Assembly (NCBI GenBank): GCA_023398955.1
Contig: JAEWRL010000186.1
Coordinates: forward strand, 62,001 to 126,000
Direction of reading: 5' to 3'
DNA length: 64,000 nt
Source of the DNA: Pseudomonadota bacterium
GTDB taxonomy: Bacteria; Myxococcota_A; Polyangia; Polyangiales; Polyangiaceae
Under the pieces are notes generated by a model. That model had not been told where the DNA came from and did not search any database. It saw nothing but the letters and a program-made list of their open reading frames with translations. Numbering within the stretch: position 1 is the stretch's first letter; each line of letters begins with the position of its first letter. Positions 52,283-59,148 of this stretch are shown here, in pieces. The position numbers were made by a program, and so were the translations under genes.

Positions 52283-52320
52283 GCGAAGCCGTGTTGCTCC
52301 GTGGAGTGCCACGGCTTCGC
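52283..52320 (+). terminator. Intrinsic terminator after the porin-like gene
   Basis: A perfect 11-base stem, GCGAAGCCGTG at 52283-52293 and CACGGCTTCGC at 52310-52320, encloses a 16-base loop and is followed by TGCTTTG. It begins 43 bases after the porin stop and separates the porin transcript from the GH9 gene. It is the strongest hairpin noticed in the window. Confidence 0.75.
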
Positions 52321-52435
52321 TGCTTTGTCGGGCGCGCGCTTGGGATGCGGTCGTAAGATCGCGCACCGGGAGGCAGCCACGGCAGTAGAGCGCAGAGGAG
52401 CTCGCGGAAAGTTGAGCAGTCAGAGAAGACCAGGA

Positions 52436-54178
52436 ATGGTAGGTGCAGGCGGGCTTCGAGTATCCCGGAGCTTGATGGTCATCCTCGGCGGGTGTGTTGC
52501 TTGGCCTCTCGCGTGCGATTCGGGCACGCAGCGCTGCGACAAGGGGGTCTATGACGGCGGCCGGTGCACGGCTCCCTTCGACGTCGCGGTCAATGGACAC
52601 GGCTTTCGCCCGAGCGACTCGAAGCTCGGGACGATTCGGTCGCCTGCCGACGCCTTTGCCGTGCGTCGGGTTGCCGATGACGGGGAGGTGATCGCCGGCA
52701 AGGTCCAGGGCCCTAATCCGCGGACTGATGCGAGCGAGGACGCGTGGGTGCTCGACTTCTCCGAGCTTCGCGAGCCCGGTGAGTATTACGTGGAGACCGA
52801 CATGGGTCTCAGGTCGGATGGCTTCCTGGTTGCCAGGGATGTCTACGAGGTTCCCCTGAGGATGGCGCTGCTCGGTCTCTACGGCCAACGCTGTGGAGCG
52901 GCTGTCGAGTTCGAGCATGGAGGCGAGCACTACAGCCATGGAATCTGCCACGTCACACCGGCCGAACCGTACCCCTCATCGGGTGTCGGCGGGCGCAAAG
53001 ACGTCAGCGGAGGCTGGCATGATGCTGGTGATTACGGGAAGTACTCCGTAAACGGTGCATTCTCGGCGGCATTTCTCCTGTATGCTTGGGAACGCTTTGG
53101 GGAGAGCCTCGCGGGCATCAGTCACGTGCCGGGTTACGATGACGAGCTTCCCGGTCTCCTTGCGGAGGCCGCCTGGGAGCTGGACTGGCTCGTCAAGATG
53201 CAGTCCAAGGACGGAGGCGTCGCTCACCAGGTGCGGCCAGCCCGGTATGAGGGGAGCATCATGCCGAGCAATGATACTGCGCCCCGCTATATCTCCCAGC
53301 CGAGCAGCGCGGCCACGGCCGATGTCGCCGCCGTCATGGCCCTGGGTGCGCGGCTGTTCGAGGCTTGGGATCAAGCGCGTTCCGATTCGTACCGGCAAGT
53401 GGCGATGGACGCCAGGGCATGGCTCGAGGAGAACAGCGGCCTCGTGGTCGCGGATCAGTCGTTCTGGCCCAACGTGACCTACGGCGACCAGAGTGACGAC
53501 GATGAGCGGCTTTGGGCCGATATCGAATGGTGGCGCTCGACGAGGGATGTCGCTCTGCGCGAGCGGCTAGAGTCTGCTCTTGGAGGCTACGAGGGGGTCA
53601 GCACGTCATGGGACTGGCAGCAGGTCGCCAACCTGGGCGTGTTCGCGTACCTGCTGGATGGTGATTCAACCAGGTCGAGCGAGATAGTGGACCTGCTGAG
53701 TCGGCTCGTGGTGACGGGCGCGGACGAGCTCGTGGAGCGATCGGAATCGCACGCCTACGGCAGAGGCGTGGAGTCCTACTACTGGGGAAGCAACGGCGTC
53801 GTTGCGAGGAGCTGCATGAACCTGCTTGCGGCAAGTGAGCTGACGGGGGAGCCCCGCTATGAGCGGGCATGCGCCAAGCAGCTGGGACATCTACTGGGGC
53901 GCAACTACTTTGGTCGGTCCCAGATCACCGGCTTGAGCTACAGGCCGCCGCTGGCGCCGCATCATCGGCCGTCGCAGGCGGATGGCGCAACGGATCCTTG
54001 GCCGGGCTTGCTCGTCGGCGGTCCGAACGTCTCGAGCACGGATAACCCGCGCCTGTTGCCAGGCACGCCAGCCGCTACTGCCTGGTTCGATAGCTCCGAG
54101 GACTATTTCACCAACGAGGTCGCCATCAACTGGAACGCGGCCCTCGTCTACGCCACGGCCGGCTTGTTGGGGGACTAG
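52436..54178 (+). CDS. GH9 family endoglucanase (cellulase), lipoprotein-like
   Basis: The product is 580 aa from ATG 52436. The leader RVSRSLMVILGGCVAWPLAC looks like a signal peptide with a weak lipobox (PLAC), so surface anchoring is likely. Residues about 48-135 form the N-terminal Ig-like CelD_N domain (FDVAVNGHGFRPSDSK, SELREPGEYYVETDMG). The (alpha/alpha)6 GH9 domain follows: SGGWHDAGDYGKYSVNGAFS with catalytic-base Asp pair D196 and D199, LLGRNYFGRSQITGLSYRPP then the PHHR signature, and YFTNEVAINWNAALVYATAG with catalytic acid E561. All key residues are present, so hydrolysis of beta-1,4-glucan is predicted. An ATG at 52475 with GGAG upstream is an alternative start. The locus gives it a role in cellulose breakdown outside the cell. 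Confidence 0.88.
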   Translation: MVGAGGLRVSRSLMVILGGCVAWPLACDSGTQRCDKGVYDGGRCTAPFDVAVNGHGFRPSDSKLGTIRSPADAFAVRRVADDGEVIAGKVQGPNPRTDASEDAWVLDFSELREPGEYYVETDMGLRSDGFLVARDVYEVPLRMALLGLYGQRCGAAVEFEHGGEHYSHGICHVTPAEPYPSSGVGGRKDVSGGWHDAGDYGKYSVNGAFSAAFLLYAWERFGESLAGISHVPGYDDELPGLLAEAAWELDWLVKMQSKDGGVAHQVRPARYEGSIMPSNDTAPRYISQPSSAATADVAAVMALGARLFEAWDQARSDSYRQVAMDARAWLEENSGLVVADQSFWPNVTYGDQSDDDERLWADIEWWRSTRDVALRERLESALGGYEGVSTSWDWQQVANLGVFAYLLDGDSTRSSEIVDLLSRLVVTGADELVERSESHAYGRGVESYYWGSNGVVARSCMNLLAASELTGEPRYERACAKQLGHLLGRNYFGRSQITGLSYRPPLAPHHRPSQADGATDPWPGLLVGGPNVSSTDNPRLLPGTPAATAWFDSSEDYFTNEVAINWNAALVYATAGLLGD

Positions 54179-54735
54179 ATGCTTCTGTTCGCGCCGCAAT
54201 CCATCGCGAGGCACGCTGTACTGGGCGCGTCGGTTCCGGCAGCTCTGGGTTCGGTGAATAGATTGCGGCGCAGCGATTGGGTTGGATCTGATCTAATCTT
54301 GCGGTGTTGCTGCAATCAGCGGCGAAGCCTTCCGACGGCAGCCGCGCGCGTCGGGGCGTTGTTTCAACGGCAGGGGTACGGCTTGGCCGAGCTGGCATCG
54401 ATCGAGGAGTCGGAGGACAGCAAGAAGAGTGTGGTCGCTCCCGCGAGCGAGGGCTGGCCCCGGCGCCGTTGGCGCGAACAATCCCAGTTCCGCGACGACG
54501 CGCAGCAGGGACGCGCTGATTATTGCGCGGAGCGTTTCCTGGACATCCCCTTACGGCCAGTTTTGCACGAGCCGGCGGTTCCGGGGTGTGCTCTTGGACC
54601 GTGTTCCGCTAGATTGTCGACCCTGGAAGTGCCGCGGTCGCCTCGCGCTGCCGTGGATTGGCGGCGCGTCGTCGCGGCCGCTGCTTGGATGACCGTGACG
54701 CATTCAGTCACTCTTGAATCAGATCGGATAATGCA
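54179..54735. other. Intergenic region between GH9 and CBM-like genes
   Basis: 557 bases. An open frame (54179-54739) starts directly after the GH9 stop, but its composition (Arg/Ala/Cys-rich, no motifs) does not look like a real protein. The 3' end (54660-54735) presumably carries the promoter of the lipoprotein gene. No terminator hairpin was recognised. Confidence 0.5.
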
Positions 54736-55461
54736 ATGAAGAGAACGAGCTATACGTGGTGTGTCCTGGTGCCCTCCAGCTTGGCGCTGGTGCTTTCGGC
54801 GTGCTCATCCCAGTTGACGGGCGCTGACGCCGCTTCTCGTCCTGATGCAGCACCGTGCGGTCCGGAAGCCAAGATCGAGGACGGCGAGGACAACAACAAC
54901 CAGACAATGGTCCAGGATGGCCGCAGCGGCTACTGGTATACTTACGTCGATACGGAGGGTTCGACCGTCACCCCGACGGCGGGCGCTCAGGGCGGGGTAT
55001 TTCAGCCGAGTCCTGGCGGGGCCAATGGTTCCCAGTATGCCATGCGGTTCCACGGAGACATCTCCAACGCCAACATCGTCTTCTCGGGCATGGGCATGAA
55101 TTTCGTGGATCCGAAGGGGCCGTACGACGCGAGCAAGTACAAGGGCGTCAGCTTCTGGGCGAAGAAGGCTCCCGGCACGACGCCGAACGTTCGCGTCAAG
55201 TTTCCCGACGTGAATACGGATCCCGACGGCGGAGTGTGCTCGGCATGTTATAACGATCATGGCCGGGTAATCAAGTTGACAGACGAGTGGACCCAGTACT
55301 TCCTAGCCTTCGACTCCCTGTCGCAGGAACGCGGGTGGGGATCGCCGAAGACCGGGTCGCTCGACGCGACTCAGGTGTATGCGATCCAGTTCCAGGTGAA
55401 CGACAAAGGCCAAAAGTACGACATTTGGGTGGACGACATCGCTTTCACGGGCTGTCAGTAA
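54736..55461 (+). CDS. Lipoprotein with CBM11-like carbohydrate-binding domain
   Basis: The product is 241 aa from ATG 54736. The signal peptide MKRTSYTWCVLVPSSLALVL ends SAC, giving a lipobox LSAC with the lipidated Cys at 23. After a short linker, one beta-sandwich domain resembles CBM11/CIA30: IEDGEDNNNQTMVQDGRSGY, YAMRFHGDISNANIVFSGMG, YDASKYKGVSFWAKKAPGTT, VIKLTDEWTQYFLAFDSLSQ and the ending YDIWVDDIAFTGC. Such domains bind beta-glucans. There is no catalytic domain, so it may tether substrate at the cell surface next to the GH9 enzyme. A hairpin lies 27 bases after the stop. Confidence 0.8.
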   Translation: MKRTSYTWCVLVPSSLALVLSACSSQLTGADAASRPDAAPCGPEAKIEDGEDNNNQTMVQDGRSGYWYTYVDTEGSTVTPTAGAQGGVFQPSPGGANGSQYAMRFHGDISNANIVFSGMGMNFVDPKGPYDASKYKGVSFWAKKAPGTTPNVRVKFPDVNTDPDGGVCSACYNDHGRVIKLTDEWTQYFLAFDSLSQERGWGSPKTGSLDATQVYAIQFQVNDKGQKYDIWVDDIAFTGCQ

Positions 55462-55487
55462 AGGATCGCGCGACAGCACACCCTGGA

Positions 55488-55505
55488 GCCCGCCGAAGGG
55501 CGGGC
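55488..55505 (+). terminator. Possible terminator hairpin after the CBM-like gene
   Basis: GCCCGCC, loop GAAG, GGCGGGC: a perfect 7-base GC stem 27 bases after the stop. No T-run follows, so factor-independent termination is uncertain. A second weak stem (GCTGTC at 55451, GACAGC at 55472) overlaps the stop codon. Confidence 0.4.
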
Positions 55506-55838
55506 CAAGGGCTCGCACGGCGAGGAGCCGCAGCAATCTCTGAGCGCCCCGAGAACCGCGCACGGGAGCGGCTCCCCCTCACGAAGTGTCCCTTCGGCAG
55601 CGCCATTCTGCGATGCCGCAGCTGAGCATGGACAGGCACATGCCGTGCGGGTTGGTGTGTCTCCGGCGCGAAAGAACGCCAAATTGTCGCATGAACGTGG
55701 TAGCTGAAGCGGCGTGGTCGGGGTAGAGTCGGGGCCACGGCTGGGTGGTCGACGCTGTCAGCCGCCTGATCCGGCAACGCCTAATCGATTCGCGACGGCA
55801 CCATTCCAATCTCCGCACGACTGCGGGAGGCAACGACG
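55506..55838. other. Leader region of the GH94 gene
   Basis: No supported gene is seen. GGGAGG lies 8 bases before the GH94 start codon. No sigma-54 (-24/-12) or clear sigma-70 promoter was recognised, and no obvious LacI-type operator palindrome was found by eye. Confidence 0.5.
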
Positions 55839-58265
55839 ATGCGCTTTGGTCACTTCGACGACGAGAACAGAGAGTACGTAATCTCGACGCCCAAGACCCC
55901 ATATCCTTGGATTAACTACCTGGGCAGCGAGGAGTTCTTCTCACTGATCTCTAACCAGGCCGGTGGGTACTGCTTCTATCGGGATGCGCGCCTACGGCGA
56001 CTCACGAGGTACCGCTACAACAACGTGCCCTTGGACGCTGGCGGGCGCTACTTCTACATCCGCGAGCAGGATGGGGACTACTGGTGCCCTTCCTACGGCC
56101 CCGTGAAGGATGCCCTCGATTCCTACGAGTGTCGCCATGGACTGGGTTACACGCGCATCACGGGAGAGCGCCGTGGACTGAAAGCGGAAGTGCTCTTTCT
56201 CGTCCCGCTCGGCTACAACGCCGAAGTCCATCAGGTAACTCTATCGAACACGGGCACGTCGCCACGCACCGTGAAGCTGTTCAGTTTCATCGAGTTTTGC
56301 CTATGGAACGCTCTCGATGACATGACCAACTTCCAGCGCAACTTCAGCACTGGCGAGGTCGAGGTCGTTGGCAGCACGATCTATCATAAGACCGAGTACC
56401 GAGAGCGCCGGAATCACTTCGCGTTCTATCACGTCAACTCTGCCGTCGCTGGCTTCGACACCGACAGGGAGACGTTCTTTGGCCTACAGAATGGTATGCA
56501 CGAGCCAGAGGTGGTGGTCGAGGGCAAGCCACGGAACTCCGTCGCCGCTGGGTGGGCACCGGTAGCCTCGCATTGCCTCGACGTGACCCTGCAGCCCGGG
56601 GAATCGAAGGCATTCACGTTCGTTCTCGGCTATGTCGAGAACCCGTTGGATCAGAAATGGGAGGCTCCTGGCATCATCAATAAGAAGCCAGCATTGAAGA
56701 TGATAGCCGAGCTCGGTAGCCCAGAGCGAGTCGCTGAAGCGATGGCCAAGCTTCGCGAGTACTGGTCGTCGATGCTTGAGACCTATACGGTCCAGTCTTC
56801 TGACGAGAAGCTCAACCGGATGGTTAACATCTGGAATCCCTATCAATGCATGGTCACGTTCAATATGTCCCGAAGCGCTTCGTACTTCGAGACAGGGATT
56901 GGACGTGGCATGGGGTTCCGCGACTCGAATCAGGACCTGCTAGGTTTCGTCCATTTGATCCCGCAGCGCGCGAGAGAGCGCATCATTGACATTGCCAGCA
57001 CGCAGTTTGCAGATGGCAGCGCATACCACCAGTATCAGCCACTCACCAAGCGCGGCAATAATGATATTGGCAGTGGGTTCAATGATGACCCGCTATGGCT
57101 GATTCTCGGGGTTTCCGCGTACATCAAGGAGACCGGGGACTGGGCGATCCTTGACGAGCTGGTCCCGTTCGACAACGACGAGAACGACAAGGCTACGCTG
57201 CTCGAGCACTGCAAACGGTCCTTCGATCACGTCATCAAAAATCTCGGTCCTCACGGTTTGCCATTGATCGGGCGAGCGGATTGGAACGACTGTCTGAATC
57301 TCAATTGCTTCTCGGAGACGCCGGACGAGCCGTATCAAACGACAGCGAATCGCGAGGGGCGCACCGCTGAGTCGGTCTTCATCGCGGGGATGTTCGTCTT
57401 CATCGGCCCAGAGTACGCGAAGCTTGCCGCCCAGAAGGGGCAGTTCGACGAGGCGAAACGAGCGTCCGCGGAGGTCGCGAAGATGGAGCAAACCGTGCTG
57501 AAGCACGGTTGGGACGGCGAGTGGTTCCTGCGAGCGTACGACTACTTTGGCAACAAGGTCGGAAGCAACGAGTGCAAGGAGGGCAAGATCCTCATTGAGC
57601 CGCAGGGGTTCTGTGTGATGGCCGGCATTGGTGTGGATTCCGGAGAGGCGAAGAAGGCCCTTGACTCGGTGAAGGAACGTCTCGACACGCCTTACGGCAT
57701 TGTACTGAACAACCCAGCGTACACGACGTATCATGTCGAGCTCGGGGAGATCTCCTCGTACCCACCGGGTTACAAGGAGAACGCCGGCATTTTCTGCCAC
57801 AACAATCCTTGGATCATGATCGCGGAAACTGTGATAGGCAGAACGGAGCGCGCATTCGAGTACTACAAGAAGATCGCTCCAGCGTATGTCGAGGACATCA
57901 GCGATGTGCACCGGACTGAGCCCTACTGCTACTCGCAAATGGTGGCTGGTAAGGACGCAGTGAAGCCTGGCGAGGCCAAGAACTCTTGGCTCACAGGGAC
58001 CGCTGCCTGGAACTTCGTTGCGATCTCCCAGTACATGTTGGGGGTTCGCCCGGAGTTCGAAGGGCTCTACGTTGGGCCGAGAATGAGCCGGGAGGTCCCG
58101 GACTTCACGATCACGCGGAAGTGCCGAGGTGCCACCTACATCATCAAAGTCAAGAATAGTGGCGGCTGTGCAGCCAAGTTGATGGTTGATGGCAAACCCG
58201 TGGCGGGCAACATCGTGCCTTATGCCTCGGCCGGGGCCACTGTACACGTGGAGTGCACCGTCTAG
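55839..58265 (+). CDS. Cellobiose phosphorylase (GH94)
   Basis: The product is 808 aa from ATG 55839, close to known cellobiose phosphorylases (about 820 aa). It splits cellobiose with phosphate into alpha-glucose-1-phosphate and glucose in the cytoplasm (no signal peptide). Family landmarks are the start MRFGHFDDENREYVISTPKT, ETGIGRGMGFRDSNQDLLGF, HQYQPLTKRGNNDIGSGFND, the catalytic-acid motif RADWNDCLNLN (Asp at 481 or 484) and ENAGIFCHNNPWIMIAETV with the phosphate-binding His region. Chitobiose or cellodextrin phosphorylase are alternatives, but overall similarity and the GH9 neighbour favour cellobiose. Counted lines are 52-57% G+C against about 68-73% in neighbours, which may reflect transfer or expression-linked codon choice. 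Confidence 0.9.
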   Translation: MRFGHFDDENREYVISTPKTPYPWINYLGSEEFFSLISNQAGGYCFYRDARLRRLTRYRYNNVPLDAGGRYFYIREQDGDYWCPSYGPVKDALDSYECRHGLGYTRITGERRGLKAEVLFLVPLGYNAEVHQVTLSNTGTSPRTVKLFSFIEFCLWNALDDMTNFQRNFSTGEVEVVGSTIYHKTEYRERRNHFAFYHVNSAVAGFDTDRETFFGLQNGMHEPEVVVEGKPRNSVAAGWAPVASHCLDVTLQPGESKAFTFVLGYVENPLDQKWEAPGIINKKPALKMIAELGSPERVAEAMAKLREYWSSMLETYTVQSSDEKLNRMVNIWNPYQCMVTFNMSRSASYFETGIGRGMGFRDSNQDLLGFVHLIPQRARERIIDIASTQFADGSAYHQYQPLTKRGNNDIGSGFNDDPLWLILGVSAYIKETGDWAILDELVPFDNDENDKATLLEHCKRSFDHVIKNLGPHGLPLIGRADWNDCLNLNCFSETPDEPYQTTANREGRTAESVFIAGMFVFIGPEYAKLAAQKGQFDEAKRASAEVAKMEQTVLKHGWDGEWFLRAYDYFGNKVGSNECKEGKILIEPQGFCVMAGIGVDSGEAKKALDSVKERLDTPYGIVLNNPAYTTYHVELGEISSYPPGYKENAGIFCHNNPWIMIAETVIGRTERAFEYYKKIAPAYVEDISDVHRTEPYCYSQMVAGKDAVKPGEAKNSWLTGTAAWNFVAISQYMLGVRPEFEGLYVGPRMSREVPDFTITRKCRGATYIIKVKNSGGCAAKLMVDGKPVAGNIVPYASAGATVHVECTV

Positions 58266-58278
58266 TCGGGGGTAAGCT

Positions 58279-58307
58279 CTCGGCCGCATCGGGTGCGCAT
58301 GGCCGAG
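58279..58307 (+). terminator. Possible terminator hairpin after GH94
   Basis: CTCGGCC (58279-58285) and GGCCGAG (58301-58307) form a perfect 7-base stem around a 15-base loop, starting 14 bases after the stop. No T-run follows. It may end or attenuate the GH94 message before the STAS gene. Confidence 0.4.
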
Positions 58308-58749
58308 GGGTCCAGTGCCGGGTAGCGCTCGTTGGAAGCGCTGCCCGAGCCTGTCGGGTTCTTGAGACGGGTCGCGCCTGCCCAGCCAGCGGGGCTCCAG
58401 GGCCGATTCAGACGATTGTCGACCCCCAGGTCCAGCGAGCTTTGATGCTCCGAAGCCAAGGGGCGTGTGTCCTTGCAGCTGGGGAGTGGGACTGTGATGG
58501 GCATCTCGTCGTAAAGTAGCCGGTCGCGTGGTCGTCTTGAGAGTGTGGTCCTCCCGGCAGGGTAGGGCCGCCGTCCAGGGAGCAGGCGGATGGTGCGACT
58601 TGACTCATGGACGGCTCGAGCAGCTGTTCGCGACGTGTCTCGAGACGGAAACAAATCCAGGTGGAAGCGGAGGCGGAGCTCGACTACGAGGTTGAACGGA
58701 GCCAGGTCGGGGCTTCCGCCTGCGGGCGGTTGCCGTTCCCGGAGGATGC
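58308..58749. other. Gap between GH94 and the STAS gene
   Basis: About 440 bases with no supported gene; open frames are Arg/Ser-rich shadows. A small CCGCC-TGCG-GGCGG hairpin at 58716-58729 lies just before the STAS ribosome site (GGAGG at 58741-58745) and could affect its initiation. Confidence 0.5.
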
Positions 58750-59148
58750 ATGAGCCGGCATCTCAACGTAGCCACGGTCAGAAAAGATGGGTTCTCCCTG
58801 GAACCCGAGCTGAGGGGTGAGCTGCTCATCGTGCGCTTCCGCGGAAACGGCGACATGGATGCGGCGCCCACGGTTGGATCCTACTTGAAGCTTCTCCACG
58901 CGGAGGCCCAAGCTCAGGGAGTGCGAGAGGTCGTCGTCGACATGCACGAGCTCTATTTTATGAACTCAAGCTGCTTCAAGGCCTTCGTGTCTTGGATCGA
59001 CCAAGTGAACGGACTCGGAGCCAAGGGCTACATGATTCGCATCCTGTCTGATCCCGAACTGCATTGGCAACGTCGCAGTCTGGAGGCCATGCGCCGGATC
59101 GCGCCGGATGTGGTCAGGGTCGAAGCCTATCTCGGAGAGCCGTCGTGA
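58750..59148 (+). CDS. STAS-domain protein, probable anti-sigma-antagonist-type switch
   Basis: The product is 132 aa from ATG 58750, with GGAGG 4 bases upstream. It is a single STAS domain: LIVRFRGNGDMDAAPTVGSY, then VREVVVDMHELYFMNSSCFK with Ser73 and Ser74 at the usual phosphorylation position (compare DSSG in SpoIIAA), then AFVSWIDQVNGLGAKGYMIR. In partner-switching systems such proteins are phosphorylated by a HATPase kinase and dephosphorylated by a PP2C phosphatase. The very next gene, overlapping by 4 bases, encodes such a phosphatase. No partner kinase or sigma factor lies in the window. Downstream target unknown. Confidence 0.88.
   Translation: MSRHLNVATVRKDGFSLEPELRGELLIVRFRGNGDMDAAPTVGSYLKLLHAEAQAQGVREVVVDMHELYFMNSSCFKAFVSWIDQVNGLGAKGYMIRILSDPELHWQRRSLEAMRRIAPDVVRVEAYLGEPS

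Noticed and set aside
54179..54739. 186-codon open frame directly after GH9
   Set aside because: Arg/Cys/Ala-rich composition without motifs, no ribosome site, and it runs into the start of the CBM-like lipoprotein gene.
57093..58289. 398-codon minus-strand open frame
   Set aside because: Antisense to GH94, whose motifs extend across the whole region.
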